The notes under the pieces: generated by a model
Database searches by the model: none
What the model was told of the DNA's origin: nothing
What the model saw: the letters and a program-made list of their open reading frames with translations, nothing else
Translations under genes and position numbers: made by a program
In this document: positions 35,301-50,300 of the stretch, piece after piece
Layout of the letters: each line of letters begins with the position of its first letter
Numbering within the stretch: the stretch's first letter is position 1
Assembly: GCF_001649575.2 (NCBI RefSeq)
Contig: NC_051441.1
Location: 12,693,913-12,757,912, forward strand
Origin: Kryptolebias marmoratus
Taxonomy: Eukaryota > Chordata > Actinopteri > Cyprinodontiformes > Rivulidae
Direction: 5' to 3'
Length of the DNA: 64,000 bases

Positions 35301-38300
35301 TTGTGGTTGAGAGCAGAACAAGCACAGGAAGTGAATATTATAGCGTTTATAATAAAATATGTAAAAACGAGGGGTCACTACAATAGGGTTATGAAAGCGT
35401 CTGTGCACAAATCCTATGAATGGTCATACAAACCATTTGTGTTTTTGAAACTGAAAAGATAAGCGCTAAATATCTAATTTTGCTTAGAATATTTAAGACA
35501 TTTATTATCTTCATCCGATGCCTTTAGTAAAATAATTGGAGTTTACCAAATATTTTGACCAAGTGTGCCCAAACTTTTGCATGTCACTGTAATTCTTGAG
35601 ATTATATTTAAGACATATATTTTTCTTTCCTAAGAATATACAGTTGTCTATAGGCACTTTGACAAAACATCTGTCTTAAAGCTGCTTCTAACCATTCATA
35701 AATCACTAAATGAGCCATGTCCCGAATAGACATGAGCTTTCAGAAATAAAATGAGCTTTGTCGAACCAAAAGACGCGTGGAACAGGACTTAGTGTGCTGA
35801 CATGAAGCTCCAGTTTAGTGATGCTCTTTGTGGTTAACCAAACCCTTTAACTAAATGCAAAGTTGCTGTGTCTCATCAGCGATCTTCTCCACTGTTCATT
35901 GTTGTTTAGATTTTTTAATCTAGGCTTTTAGATCCTTACAAAGACCTCGAGTCACAAAGCTGGCTTATTTTTTTTTCACATGTTGACTGTTACGGTTCTG
36001 TTATTTTCTCACTTGGTGCCTTTAAGGTGCAACAGTGGTGGGCTGGATTCAACCCCTCCGCCACTTCGATTTACTCAGAAATCACACTTTCACAATCAGA
36101 ATGTGTATAAGCCTTGGTTTAAGAATTTTGTGAAAGTGCCTAATGTTACAAATAACTTTTTTTACATGATAAATCTAAAACCCTACTTAGATAGATTCAC
36201 AGATTGACTGATGGCTGTATAAATCTGACATATTTCCCGTTTTTGTATTGTCAGCCTAATTTATTTGTTTCTATGATGCATTCCTGCATATTAGACATGC
36301 AGCACATTCTGAAAAGAGTTGGGCTGGGGTCAATGTAGGGCTCATAATGAGGTCTAAAAAAGCGTTTTGTCATTTAAACGGGTGATGTCAACAGGTCCTT
36401 GTAATCATGACTTGCTGTAAAACCAAAGGTTGAGACTTTCAGGAGGCTGATTGCCAGAGATAAAGTCACCCTGAGAGAAAAATTGGAGAGTATTTGCTTA
36501 TTTCACCTTTGGCAACGCATGAAATGATTCAGCAATTCAAGGAATCAGGAGAAATTTCAGTGCAAAAAGGGCAAGTTGAGAGCTCTAATTCTGCAGATGT
36601 CACTGCATCAAAACCTCTTTCAGTGACCACATGGGCAAGGGGATTACTTTGGGAAAACTCTAACAAGCGCTGCAATGCAGAGTTAGTGTGCTTTCTAAAA
36701 CTTTACAAGGCAAAACAGACCCCTTTGAGTTAACCTCCAGCGGCAGCACTGACTTGTCTCGTTAACCTTGAAGCATCTGGCACAGCGGAAACAGGCTCAG
36801 AGGAATCAGTGTTCCAAATCTTCTTTGGGGGAAGCTGACATTGTGTGCTCTGGACCAAACATGTACAATTCAGACTGTTATCAGCAAGCAGTCCAAAAGC
36901 CAGGCTCTGTGAAAGTGTGGGGTTTATCAGTGGCCTTGGCAAAGCTAATTTAAACTTCTGTCATGACAAAAGTAAAGGTGAAAAAAAAACCCACTCAGGT
37001 TTTAGAACAGCATACTGTACGCTGCTTTTGAGATGACATCTTTTCCAGGGACATCAAGGCATTTTTCAACAAAATGTGAGCGCAAAGCCACTTTTTGTAA
37101 ACATTACAAAGCCATGACTGCAGAAAGAGAGGTTGAAAGATGACTACTAAGATGTAAAAGCTTTGAGTCATCAAAACAGCCGCTTCTATTATAGCTTTCC
37201 ACGCCAATGGCAGTATGCAAATTAGTCCGTTCTGTGAAACTGACAACGATGTAAAGGTTTATAAAAGAGACCTCATATGAAATGCTATGAAATGTTTTGA
37301 GGTTGGAGCTGTATTTAAGATGGCAGCAATCCACTTTGGTCTTGGCCTCCCTCCTACTAGATGGTAGCTGTCAGTCCATTAAGAATCAAATTTTATTTTT
37401 TCAAACCGAAATCTTTCAAAAAGCTAATTGTTCCACAGAACCCTACTTCAAAAGGTCGAAACTCTTGCTTTAGCATATGAAACCTAGGAATATTAAAGTA
37501 ACTTTAGACTGATGACACTTGATGTACATCACATGACACACTGCATGTTGTGCAAAATAATTTTTCTTCAGAATGTGCTGCACACATGAAACGCTGGAAT
37601 GAATGTGTATGACTACTGTCTGAAATAAAATAAACGATTTTTTACAGCAACCTGCATTTTTCTGACATATTGTACAGAGTAAAAATAGGGTTTCTTATTA
37701 CATAGGTGCTCCAATTAAGATTGAGACAATAACTTAAACTGGCACTGAAACACACACACTCACACATTCAAAACCTCAGAACTTTTGCTCTGTATAAATG
37801 ACAACGACCTGATTGATCCCTCGTTGCACCAACAGAGAGACCGAGAACTAGAAGGCAAAGGATCAAGATAGAAAGTGTGGGCGAGGATGCTCCCTGGTCT
37901 GCGTTAAGCTCTTTTGTCAGCCAACACTGAGCTAAAAATGGCTCCGAGCAGCCGAGTTTCACAAAGGTGAAACTCCTCCTTGTGGCAGCAGGTGAGTCAT
38001 TGCGATGTTTGTATCCGTGCGGATATCTAACACCATCATTAGAAATCTTACACTGAAAGCGTGCATCTCTACTGACTGTCTCACTCACACGCGGAGGTGT
38101 AGGAGCTGAAATAGTGATTAACTTTCACCACAAATCTGCAAACTCATCCATTCTCATGTGAGTATTGAGAGGTTAATAAAGCAGAAATGACAAAAAATGT
38201 GATACAAAAGTATCTATAAAAGTGTGCACCTCCAAATATATGGCCTCGCTCTGCTTTGAACTTGCATAATGTTAATGTATTTGTTTTTTAATTAACTTTA

Positions 38301-41300
38301 CTGCAGCCTAATGCTTTAACAAATTTGGTAATTGAGCTGCTATTGTGCATCATTGCTGCTGATGGACTTGTTTTTTCCTCTTATCTCCACACTTTCAATG
38401 TAAACATTTAAACCTCCAATCCGTGGCTTTTGTCTAAGAAAAGCATGAATAAAGCCCATATGATGCATTCAGTGAATTTATTTAAACAAAATGAGAAAAA
38501 TAAGTCTTTACCCTTTCTCACACCAGTATCATTCATAGTGTAAACAACACCCCTTTTGTATTCTTCCAGCTTCAGCGCCTAATATGTAATTTTCTCTCGA
38601 TGAACTAATGCACTGCTACCATGTAGAAAGAATGAATCCGTCAGGCTGACCCACTATATATTTACCTGCTACCATCTTTTTCTGCACTCTTAACCCAAAG
38701 CACTTTTACATCAACGTTATTACAGCAAATTATACATCATTTTCTGCAATGAATAATGTATTCTTTTGATATTTAACAATGACACACTGAACAGTTATTT
38801 GGTTGACATCATGCTTTACATGATGCATTATAATATGTAAAGTAATGCTGTTTTTTTTTTAACTTTTTTGGAGCCAGAATGAATAACTTAGAAATGTGGT
38901 ATTATGTTAAAGCAGTAGCTCAGATTACTTGAAGTGGGCTTTTGTGGAAGGGTTATGAACAGTCAACATCTTACCTGCTGTGGACAGGTTTATAAAACAA
39001 CATTTGCATGTTGAGACTGCAGTTGTTTTAGGATGACAACAAACCACTTTGGCACATTAATCCTCTAATAAATAAACTCTATTTTTCCAACCTGAGGTCA
39101 TTTAAAGAGGTATTCACAACTGGTAAGATATTCATTTGCATCATCTTTTCATATTACCCTACTTCAAAAGTTCTGAACTGTTACATTATTGCCCTTAAAG
39201 GTGCTCATTGCAAACTATAAAATCAAACATAAAACAGATCATCCTGAACTATATCAAATGGTGCAGTTTGAAACAATTTACTCCAGTAGTTTTCCAGATA
39301 TACTGATTTGTAGTTTTGAAATGCAGGTACACACTCAGCGTAAACAAAGCATTTAGCTGAATCTGCTGAAAACTAAGTGGAAAATTGAGTCACAAGTTTG
39401 ACCTAAGTTAGACTGGCCTTTGTCAATATAGGTAAACAAATCTAGTGAAATCAGATTTTCAGTCATTTTCAAATTTTTTTGACAAAGTTTTAATTTCAGG
39501 ACACATTAACCACTGATGTGAGAAAAAAAATGTAGATTTTGTTTCTTACTGAATTTGTTGTTTAGACCAGTCTTCATGACTTTGCAATGAGTACCTTTGA
39601 TCTATTACTAATATTTTGCTGATATACTAGAATAAACAGCTGATTTTAATGAATGGATCCTCTTCAGAGAAATCATTCAGCTAAAATAGGTGTATTGCAG
39701 ATATTCGTCTGTTTAGTTCTTTTGGCTAGCATAATCTCCCAACGTTTTATTCAAAGAGAAATTTCTGATCAGTTTATTTACAACATATATTTCTAGATAT
39801 ATTATTTCACAGCAACGGTGTAAAACTCTAAAATTTCACATTAGTTTCAAATCAGATTTGTTGAGATTTTTCATCTTTTTTTCTATCAGATAGTTTATCG
39901 GCTTGCCACACACTCTCACTCACAGACCCAAAACATCCGTGATAAGCCTTTCACACATTCACAAAAGCATTTCACTCTCAAACACACACACACACAAAGA
40001 AATACTCACTTGTGCTGGAGAGTAGGATGACCGGTTGGAGTCACAGGAGTTGTATGGTCCCATGCGCGCACTGGTTACCGCGTGTTGCAACCTCCTCACT
40101 CCTTCTCCCCTCTCCCCTCTGGAGCTTCCTCTGTCCTTCCTCCCTATTGGGCCTCCAGGCACAGATCCGACAGGAAGTAGTCCTTTGTCCACCCCCCCAC
40201 CCCCGCAACCGGGGGCGCCCATGCAACAGAGGGTGCCCTGGGCCAGCTCCAGCTCAATTTCTGCATCCATCTCCGCCTCCTCTTGGGCCTCCTTGTTGGA
40301 GTCGTCCAGGTGCTTCATCAGCACGGCCACCACCACATTGATGAGCACAAACTGGGCGGTGAGCACAAAGGAGACAAAGTACATGGGCGAGATAAACTGA
40401 AGGCTTGGATTGCAGGCATAGTCCACATCAGTGTTAGATGGGTCTGGTGGGCACTCCCGCAATGTGTCCTGGGGAGGGAAGATGAGAAGGGAAGTCAGGG
40501 ACGACCAAAGAAACAAAACTGAGAACACATTAATGGTATTGCATCTTTAGAGATGAAGCTTCATGGAGATAAAGGTAAATTTAAAGGATTTGTAGATTAA
40601 ATGGTGTAACAAACAACATTAAACTGTTTTCTTTCTTTATTTCTGTGTTTCCAGACATAGATTCAACCCCTTTCTTTATTAATTTAATCAGGAATGAAAA
40701 ATCAAGTTTTTAATCTGTAAACCAGGAGGTGGCAAAACACATTAAGGGATCTGTTTTAAGCTCACCTTTCTAGTCTTTCTTTCTGATTTCCATTTACACT
40801 GTATTTAACTGCAGCTCCACTCTTCAGCACATTTATATTGTTTTTGTTTCTTTTCTTTTTTTTAACTAAAGTGCTCTCTGCTTTTGTTCTGTTCCTCACT
40901 ATCGTCTTCAAATTCAAATTTCTGTCTCTCTGAGGATAACAAATCAACAGTAGAGGCTCTCGCATTTAGGTAAAATTATTGAGTTCACACAGACAGCATG
41001 AGCCTTCTTTTGAAAATTGAAGGAACAGTGCTGGACAGGGTGGTGCAAAGGGAGGGGGTTCAAAGTTACTGTACCTGATTTTTGCATGATTCTCATAATT
41101 CTTATTTGAAATATGCTGTCGCTTTAAATAAAACGATCAATGAGTGTTATATTCTCTGTTTAATTGATGTGAAATAACAGCCAGCTTGAAGAACAGCAAA
41201 AGACTTATCCTTGTTTTGCAGTTTAAAAGACTACCGGTACCTATTTCATTTATCCTCTATAAGCAGATTTGCACTGGCTCTCAAAATAAGGAACAAAGTC

Positions 41301-44300
41301 CAATCATTATAAGTTTAATAAGGAACTCAACTTTTTAGTTTCAAATATGAATCAATTCCTTATTTTAAGGGATGTCTGGCAACCCTGCGTTAGCTTGACT
41401 TCATGTGTAGTTTTATTTGTGCTGCTAAATGCTAATATTAGTGCCACCTCGCAGGTAAGGAATTGGTTATTTTGGTTTGTTTTATGTTTTTGCTATTTAA
41501 ATCCACAATTTGAGGCTTTAAGGTTGCACTGCAGCCCGGAAGTGAAAATATTGCTGCTGACTGTTCATTCAAGAGAAACCTTCCAGCACATTTGGTAAAG
41601 CTTGAACTAAAGGTTAAATCTTTAAACTAGCTGTACTTTTTAATCTAATTGGCTTTTAATTCATCTTTTTCAAATACTCAAATCAAGATCTGAACACAAC
41701 TTTATGAAAGTTTATTTTAGTGAAGACCTATACACGAGTTTCTCATTAGCATGCATTGTATAAAGAATAATGAATGCTAATTACATTAATGTTAACACAA
41801 ATATTTTAAGAATGTAAGATAAAAAAATTACTTATTTAAATGTATTTATTTTGTTATGCCTTGTTTCCCAGAAAATGAACTGTTTTCCACTTGGGTTAAC
41901 GTGCACAGTGGACTTTTCGTCACAGCAAAACTAAAGTGACAAGTGTTTTCTGGAGGAAGTAAGCAGATCTCACCCAGGCTGTGACCACACATAACAATTT
42001 TAGCCCTCTGAGCTGAAGCTGGTCTTTTCTGTCTAATTTGGCCTGACGTGTACACACTGTGCTCCTTCACAAAACATCTCCGGTTTTGGCAAACATCCCC
42101 TTTCCATCTTATTCCTTTACATATTTCAGTCCTTCTCTCAGCTGAATGTGACGTTTTCGCACACACAAGCCCTTCTCTCTCACTCCCTTATAGCGTTGCT
42201 GTTTCCCCATCGTGTTTTCCATTTTTTGCTTTCATTTTCCCTCTGGTTAAGAGAAAGCATGCTAAGTGGCCCTTTTAACCCCTTTTCCCTGCTTTCATTT
42301 TCACTCCCGTTACAGTCGGCTGGTGCTTTTTTTTCTTGCCGCTGCACTTTCTCTAAATAAATCCTCTCTTTTTTTCATCGTAACTGCAGCCCTAATTCTC
42401 ACTGAGCGTTTGACCATTACATGCCTCTTGCAAAAGCCAGGCAGGTTTTTCCCTCTCACTGCCCAGGTTGTAATTTTATGTCTAAAATGGCAGAAATGCA
42501 CTTTGAGGGGTAGCATCTGTGACCAGCTGGCTTGCTTGATGCTCACTACTACCTGCTCTGCATGGATTCGGTGTTTGCCAACCCTCTCCAGCATAATCTC
42601 TATTCCCTACGCAGCATACATGCATGGAGAAGACAGGATAGCTGCTGATGGCTGTGTGTGTGGGTTCATTGTAAAACAGTGTTTTTACATAATAGGCAGT
42701 CATCTCATTTTGTCTCACTGAGGTGTGATCCTTGTGCTCAGCCATCCCAATCGTTCCCATCATTAAGCTGTACTATAAGACAGATTGAATGAGGAATAGG
42801 TTTTGCCTCTTTTCTCTTTTTTTTTCTAACTATTGGAGTCAACTCTGTCTGTTAGCAAAACATCTCATGGATGGATTTTAATGAAACCTTCAGACAATAA
42901 TCATTGGATGTACATCTACAATTAATTAAGCCAATTTAAAATGTCAGCCACAGCCAACATAAAAATATACATAAATAGCTATAGCTTTACAGATAATGAG
43001 CTAAAATGTGGTGTGGTAGCAGCTGAGTGTCACCCTCAACACATCTTGCAAAATCTCTTGGTTGTAATGTTATTCTCAAGGTTTGACCAAAATGGCTTCA
43101 ACTTCATCCCTTCCTATCATAGATGAGCTTAGTTTAAATCTCCAGCGTTAAAAGGAGGCAGGTGATAAGTATTCCTTCAAGGACTGCTGGGCATTTTAAT
43201 TTAAATAATTTTTTTCCTGATACATAAATTAACACAAGATTGAACAAAACCTGCCCACAGCCCCATGGATTACAAATCTGGACATGCTAATTTTAAAATG
43301 AAATGAATGCATACCTTCATGATGCCATTCCAGTTGTCGCCCGTAGAGACTTGAAACAAAGTAAGGAAGGCCATGCCAAAGTTTTCAAACGTAGCGTGAC
43401 GACTCATACCTTCGCACGGATAGTCTTCATTGCAAACTGAGTGAGAGAATAAGATCGGGTGGTTTGTGGAGTCAAATCAGGAGTGATGAAGGGCGATATG
43501 AAAGAGTGGGGACAAGAAGAAACAAGTGAAAGGAGAGAACAGGAGGCGATAAAGAACATAAAGTGAATTGCAACATTTTTGTCCCTATTAAACAAGCCAA
43601 ACCAGTGCAGGCCCAATCTGACATTTGATCAACAACAATCTGATCTAATAAGATGTTTATTCTGGAGCTTATATCGAGATCTAATCTGAAGAATTGCCCC
43701 AAGAATGTGACACAAAAGCTACGAAGGAGCTGCAGCTCCTTTTAGATGAACTAGTTTTGAGAGATAAATCTTACATCTGCAGTGTGGATATTTATAGCAC
43801 ATCACCATGAAAGGCGGGCAATAATGCAATTGTTCTCATGCCCCACTGAATAGATTTTAATGAAATTCTCAGAAAGTAATCTCTGGATGTACATCTACAA
43901 ATATTAACCCTTTAAAATCAACTTGATTGCCACAGCCAACTGAAATTCACATGTACTGAGCTCCAATTTGTTAACTGGACACATGAGTCGTCACAGATTA
44001 CTAAAAGTAATGCAGCAATTGGAAACAAAGTGTGCTGGAGTTTTGTGACAGGATTTTAGCTGACGAAAACTCACCAAGTTCTCCAAAAAGCTCTACTCCT
44101 AAGGCGGCGTAGATGAAAAACAGCAGCATGAAGAGCAGGCCCAGGTTACCCACCTGCAACACAAAGATAACACACCCAGACGAAAATACTCTTTATTGTT
44201 TGCTTAAATCAGTCACCAACTTCAAAACATCTGCAACCAAAAAATATGTTTTAACAGCATCTCTGTGATGTTGTGTACTCTGGATCTTTAAGGAACAAGA

Positions 44301-47300
44301 TGTACTTTTAGTGTAAAAGAAAATAGTTCATATTAAACCTTGATTATTGCTGGTTTATGTATTGTTAAATAGACCTGCAGTCACCCCAGAAGCCATAACT
44401 TTTCTTCCTAATATTAAACCCAGAAACATATAAATTCTTGCATTAGACTAAATAAGAAGGTCATCTTGCAGCATTTAATGTAAAGTCTTTTGATTTATAA
44501 AAGCTGTTCCAGCTTCCTGTTGATTTGAATATTAATTTGACATAGAGCTATGTTTCTGGTTAAATATTGAGCAGAAAAGCAGAAGATATTAACTTGTTTT
44601 TCATCGTGCAGCTCTCGTGTCACCCTGTTTGAATCTGTAAACGGCAGCACGGCTTCCTGAGAGACTTCACCAGCCGAACCTCTCATGCTTTTATGAATTT
44701 TTGAGTTTGGGGTTTTGGGACTTGGCTCAGTTCCACCGCAAAACTGCCTTCTATTAACACAACTTAATGGAGATGAAGATGTTACACAGTAAACACTCAG
44801 GGCGAAATCTAATCCCATTACAGGGATATGAAACACTCTGCCAACAGCACCGCTCCGCTGAGAACGAGGACACGTTCTGACCACAAGTGCTGCCTGATTT
44901 CACTGCAGACTTGTTCAAAGAAGAAGTCTCAGGGCTCCACCTATTTCTACAGGAAAACAAGCCTCAGATTTGCTTTTTACTTTGTATATTTTAGCTTAAG
45001 ATTAGTGCATAATCACTGTATCAGTGGTTGAGTTGGAGCTACAGAAAACCCACATTATATTCAGATTAGGTTTATACAGAAACAAAATTATGCAAAAATG
45101 TGAGCTCTGTTTAAATTAGGATTTAGGACAGGGGTTTGCTTTAGGGACAGAATTCTTCTCAGCAGTCTGAATGGGGGACCATTTCTTACATTTCTAGGGC
45201 TTTTTGTTAATGAATCACTCAAATAAATAAATAAATAAATACAGCAATTTTTTTTTCTTTTTTCTTTTAAATCATCTAAACTATTGAACATCTGGTTGGG
45301 CTAAAATTGAAAACAGAAAAGAAACAAGGTTTTGTGGATGTCAATGCTGAGTCATAGACGTCTTCATTTAGCTGAGACTGACAAGAATATATCTGAGTGG
45401 AGGGAGTCAACCTCCTGTATCAAACTGAGTGTAAATTATTAATTATTTTTACACTTTGTGGCCCTGATGAAATGAGTTTGTGAGCCGAATATAGCACAGG
45501 AGACATCAGTTGATGATCTCGCTGTTTTATATGTATATATTTATTAATATAAATGTTCATGTAGAGAGAAAAAAAATCACAGATAATTCATAATGATGCT
45601 TGATGAAAAGTGAAAAATCCTTTTTAAGGTTTAGTTTAGTACACATTAAAACAAACTGCAGTCTATTTGAGATAAAAAGTAAAAAAAAACTACTTTGAAC
45701 TGCACTTAAGAGGAATTTATCCCATACCTAAAGTTTAAATTATACCATATTCTGTGTTTTGCCTCCTACTCAGAAGTCATACAACTTCTGATTTGAAGAA
45801 AATGGAAAAAGAAATATGCAAAACGTTTTAGTATAAACATCCCTTTTTTAAAATACTTAGCAGAGTGTATATATATACATACTGTACAGTAAAGCGATAT
45901 TAAACAATTATTTTAATAGGTGTTAATCTGCTCTTTATTTTTTAAATAAAAACAACAGACACATTTGCATACATTTCTGTCTTTTTGACACAAGAGATCT
46001 GAGTCATTGGTGGCTTTAGGAACAATAAAACTTAGTCATTAAAACAATAAAGTTTCAAAATGATTTGGTAATATAAAGAAAGACTATAACATTTTAAAGC
46101 AATACAAATGAAACTGATTTATATGAGCTGGGACCAAATGTTAATAAAAATTCTGGATATTTCTCAGCCATTCTAAGAAAACAGCAGTAAGAAATAATGA
46201 ATGGCACACTACAACCATTAAAGTTTGGATAGGGGAGATGAAATTAATAGAAAGCGAGTAAATTACTTTGTTTTACAGCATCTTCCTGACATGTAAAAAA
46301 GTCATTCAGGGTACGAACATCTCACTCTAAATGTACCAACTATAAAAACTGGCTGTGGGACTTACAACGTGTTCCGCCTGCAATTTTTGCAGATATTCCT
46401 CCCTGAGCACCTCTGTAGTTTTATTCTTATTCCTTGTCCTCTCGTGGCAATATCAAGTATTTGGCAGTTCCTTTATTCAGATGTACCCTGAAGCCATTTT
46501 TAGAAATGTCAATACCATCCTCAGTATCCTATTTGATGGAATGAAATAAAGTTAGCAGCTTGCCATTTCAATTTCACTGTGAAATAAAGAGTCCTATCAC
46601 CTCAGGTAAAACTGGTCACCAGGTATTAGGCTTTTACTCTCATTTTTTAGTACCTCTACATCGCACATATCCATATAGTTTCAAAGCGACCTCCTGGAAC
46701 TTTTTAATTAGCCTTAGTTTTAATTACCTCCCTGTCTGCCCGTGGGACAGAGTAAAAGACTGGGCGTTAATGAGAGGGGGATCAATAGAAGGGAAAGACA
46801 AGGAATCTGCTCCCACTCACCCCTGCCTGGCCTCTTCTCACCACACCACCTGGTTCCATCTGTTTGCTTTGTTTTACTTCTGATGGTCCAGGAATCGGAT
46901 AGGTGTGTGCGTGTGAGTCCATAAATGAGGCTCTTCATCTGTTTTTCTGTGTTTTTGTGTCAGCGTCGAGACGCTGGAGTGGAAACTTCTAAAAACTCCA
47001 GTTTGGATGTCTTTGCGTACATTTGATACGTTGAGATTTTGAGAAGCCATAACGTAGCGGCGTATACGCGCATGCTCACTTTTGCTTAAACCACAACAAC
47101 AATCGAAACATTTTAGCAGTTTTTGAGTCTTGTCCGAACTCTTCTATCATTAAATTTTTAACTTGCTGGAAAAGTTCAAGGCCGAGAAATAATGTGTCAG
47201 AGGTAAAACAACCACAGTGGTTTTGGAAAATATTTAGTACTGCTACTAATGTTTCTTTTTCATATTTTTGATGTCATTAGTGTCAGTGTTATCGCCACCT

Positions 47301-50300
47301 TGTGCCATAGAATGGATATTTTAGTCTGTTAATTGCTCATTTGGACATTTTTATTCTTTGCCAAATGGAAAAAAAAGTTTAAACAGATCACTCAAAAACA
47401 TCTTTAACAGAAAACATTCTGCTTAGTTGTGAAGTTAGTCAAACAGATTCACACAATTCTTTTGTGAAAATTTGTTAAACAGATTCCCTCCAACCTAACA
47501 TTATAATTACTAAAATACTACACATTTGCTTCAAACTTGCCAACTCTAAGAAATCTAATTGTGTAGACTAACCTACAGCTATCAGGTTTATCAGTGAAAT
47601 TCATCTTCTCAGGTGCTAGAACTGTCAGAACAATCTAAACTGCTCACTTAAGTATCTTAGGAGTAATAAAATAAAAAGAATGTCCTATTTTGTGAAGAAC
47701 AAAATACAAATGAATCACTTTCAAACTGAGTTTGCTACTAGTCAAGGATTTACGCAAGGAACCAGTGTTGTGTTTGATGGACTGGATCAGGAGGGAAAAT
47801 AGTTTTCTTGTTAAAAGGGGAATTTCTTGGTTTGAGAAGAAGAATTCTTGGTTTTGAATTAAAATTTTAAACCACTTCATTTTTAAAACATTGCTTTCAC
47901 ACTCAAACCCCATTCAGTTTTAGAAAAAAAAACAAAAAAAAAACGCCCCCACTCCAGTTCAAGTTCTTTTACCACACAAGCTCCTTTGGCGCTGCTGCTG
48001 AAACTTCTAATCTTGGAATTCTGTGAAACGACTGTCAAAAATCCCAGCCAGTAGAGTGACACATAATCCCCCGATGTTTCTGCCTCTTTGTGAGTTAGTT
48101 TGTTTTACTTCACAGTGCCCACTCAGGGAGATTACAAGAGATTTCACTTCTAAAGTGTTTTGTTCAGTCAAAACAAAAGCACCCTTATTATTTTCCATGC
48201 AAAGCGAGCTCAAACTCCGTCTATTTAGCGATGCAGCTGAACTTTAAGTGCACTGGAGTAGAAGGGGATGGCCCAGAAACTCCGACTCTAAGGACAGTTC
48301 ACCGCTAAATGACCTACAGCCCGGCTTGAGAACCGTTTCTCACACACTGTGGTTTCAGTGTGAGTCTGGGTGCTGAAAATGAAAACAAGACAAATTATAT
48401 GGCTGTGCATGAGGGCGTGCATGTGCATATAGGTATCTATTAGAGACGCCTAAAGGCCAACAGAGAAAGAGAAGCAGAGCACGCATTCCTCGATTGTTGA
48501 CTGAGACTGAGACCAGCTCTCTCTTGGGGAATGAGGCGTGGGACAGAAGAGGGGGAGACAGTGGAGGAGTCGTACCTGAGGCAGGGCTTGAACCACTGTA
48601 TCCAACAAGGCTCTCATTCCCGTTGCCATCTTCAGCAGCTTCAGCACTGAGTGTGCATGTCAGAGCAACAAGAGGGAGGTTAGAAGCAATTTATGGGAAA
48701 ATTCAGCAAGTTTTAATGCATACAAAACAGTAAACTGTGGACAAGTTAGTTTAAAATAACACTTCAGGGTACAGTTGCTATGCTGACAAACTGACCTGCA
48801 AAACCATTTACATTTTAACGCACTAGTATGATCAAATCGATATTCTATTTACAGGCGGTGTGTTGTGAACAGGATTTCCAAAGCACGTGTGACTTCTTTA
48901 CCTCGGGCTATCCTCAGAACCCTCATGATCCTGATGATAGTGGGGTTGATGGGCAGGGCAGCACTGATCTCAATCTCCTCCAGAGTGATGCCCATCACGG
49001 ACAGGAGCACGATGGCCAGATCCAGCTGGTTCCACCTAGAACGAGCCCATATGTGCACAGCTGGGTTGGATCAGGGCCTCACACCACATACACAACATTT
49101 GCTGATGACCAAACCAGCAACTTTAAGGCTAACAGGCCTTACAAAATGAATTTACTGGTAAATTAATGTTATCAAGCTTTTTTTAAAATAATTTTAAACT
49201 GTCTGACTGTACGTTTATGTCTTATCTTCCAGTTTTCCTGCTTGCTGTATGTAATTACATGTCCTACCTGTTCAGAAGAGCAAAAGAAGGAGCAACATCT
49301 CCTGTTGCAGTCTTGTCGCTTAATCGTGCCAAAAACACATGCATACACCTGCAAACTAACCCTGCCTGCAGTGCTACGGGTCTTACTATGTCTGTGTGTT
49401 AATTTCTACTCCATTGACCCAGTTCTAAAGCTGAGAGTGACCCCGGACTATAAATCACACCGTGCACAAAGACAGTTCACGGCTGTTGTTGTCACGACCT
49501 AAGGAGACAAAGTGCTTGTAGATAACCGCAATAAATTTTCACCACATCCGCCCATCCTTTTTCTTATTTCATCACTCATTTGTCCTCTTCCTCTTTGTGT
49601 CTTTGATCTGACCAGCTTGCCCCACTATATATTATCTCTGTTGGAACCAGTTCCTCCAACCCTTTTTGCTTCGGAAACAAAAATGGGTCAATGACATTAG
49701 CATGATATAGGCCTTCTTAATCAAAGATGAGCTTGATGTGAACAAGATGAAGACACTGGAAGTGTACAAGCAGAAAATGAGCAGATAATTTGATTTTGTA
49801 ATGAAAATCTTACAATTACAAAAAAAACAACAACAAACAAATCATGGTAAAAGGATTAAAGTTTATAATCTTGGACTAACCTTTGAGAGAACAAAAAGGA
49901 CCTATACACTGGAAAACAGCTGCTGTCTTTGTACATTAAAGCCCTATTTGAGATAAACTACGCTGCAGTCAGCTTAAATGCTGAATGGGTAAAATATTTC
50001 TACATATTTCCAAATCTGCAATGCGTTTAAAGCTGTTAGTCTCAATTCTATTTATAATGATCAAAATGAAATGTGAATTTACAGAGAAACACTTTGAACT
50101 GAATGAATGTTTATTGTGGCACTATTTATGTTTAATCAAGAGATTAAAGCTTGTGCCTAGAGCTTTAATAATCGTTTTAATGTTTATTATATTTTTAATC
50201 ACATCTGTGCTAAGTGACTTATGTTATTATTTAAAAAAAGAATAAAACCGGTGTTTTAATTTTGTAAAACTTGTTTTTCATTGTCTCAACAGAGAGATGA

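Larger units (their letters stand above)
32010..40009 (-). other. cacna1i: cacna1i intron (8.0 kb)
   Basis: The longest intron. It contains a TG-rich acceptor end (32012-32100), a perfect hairpin (33673-33706), two Tc1/mariner relics (34559-35593 and about 36440-37120), foldback arms (37110-37470, 38914-39190), a family B repeat (39195-39600) and a (TG)n tract by the donor. No extra exon was recognised. Confidence 0.75.

Noticed and set aside
40010..40400. Plus-strand open frames over the IVS6 exon
   Set aside because: Antisense shadows of a GC-rich coding exon.
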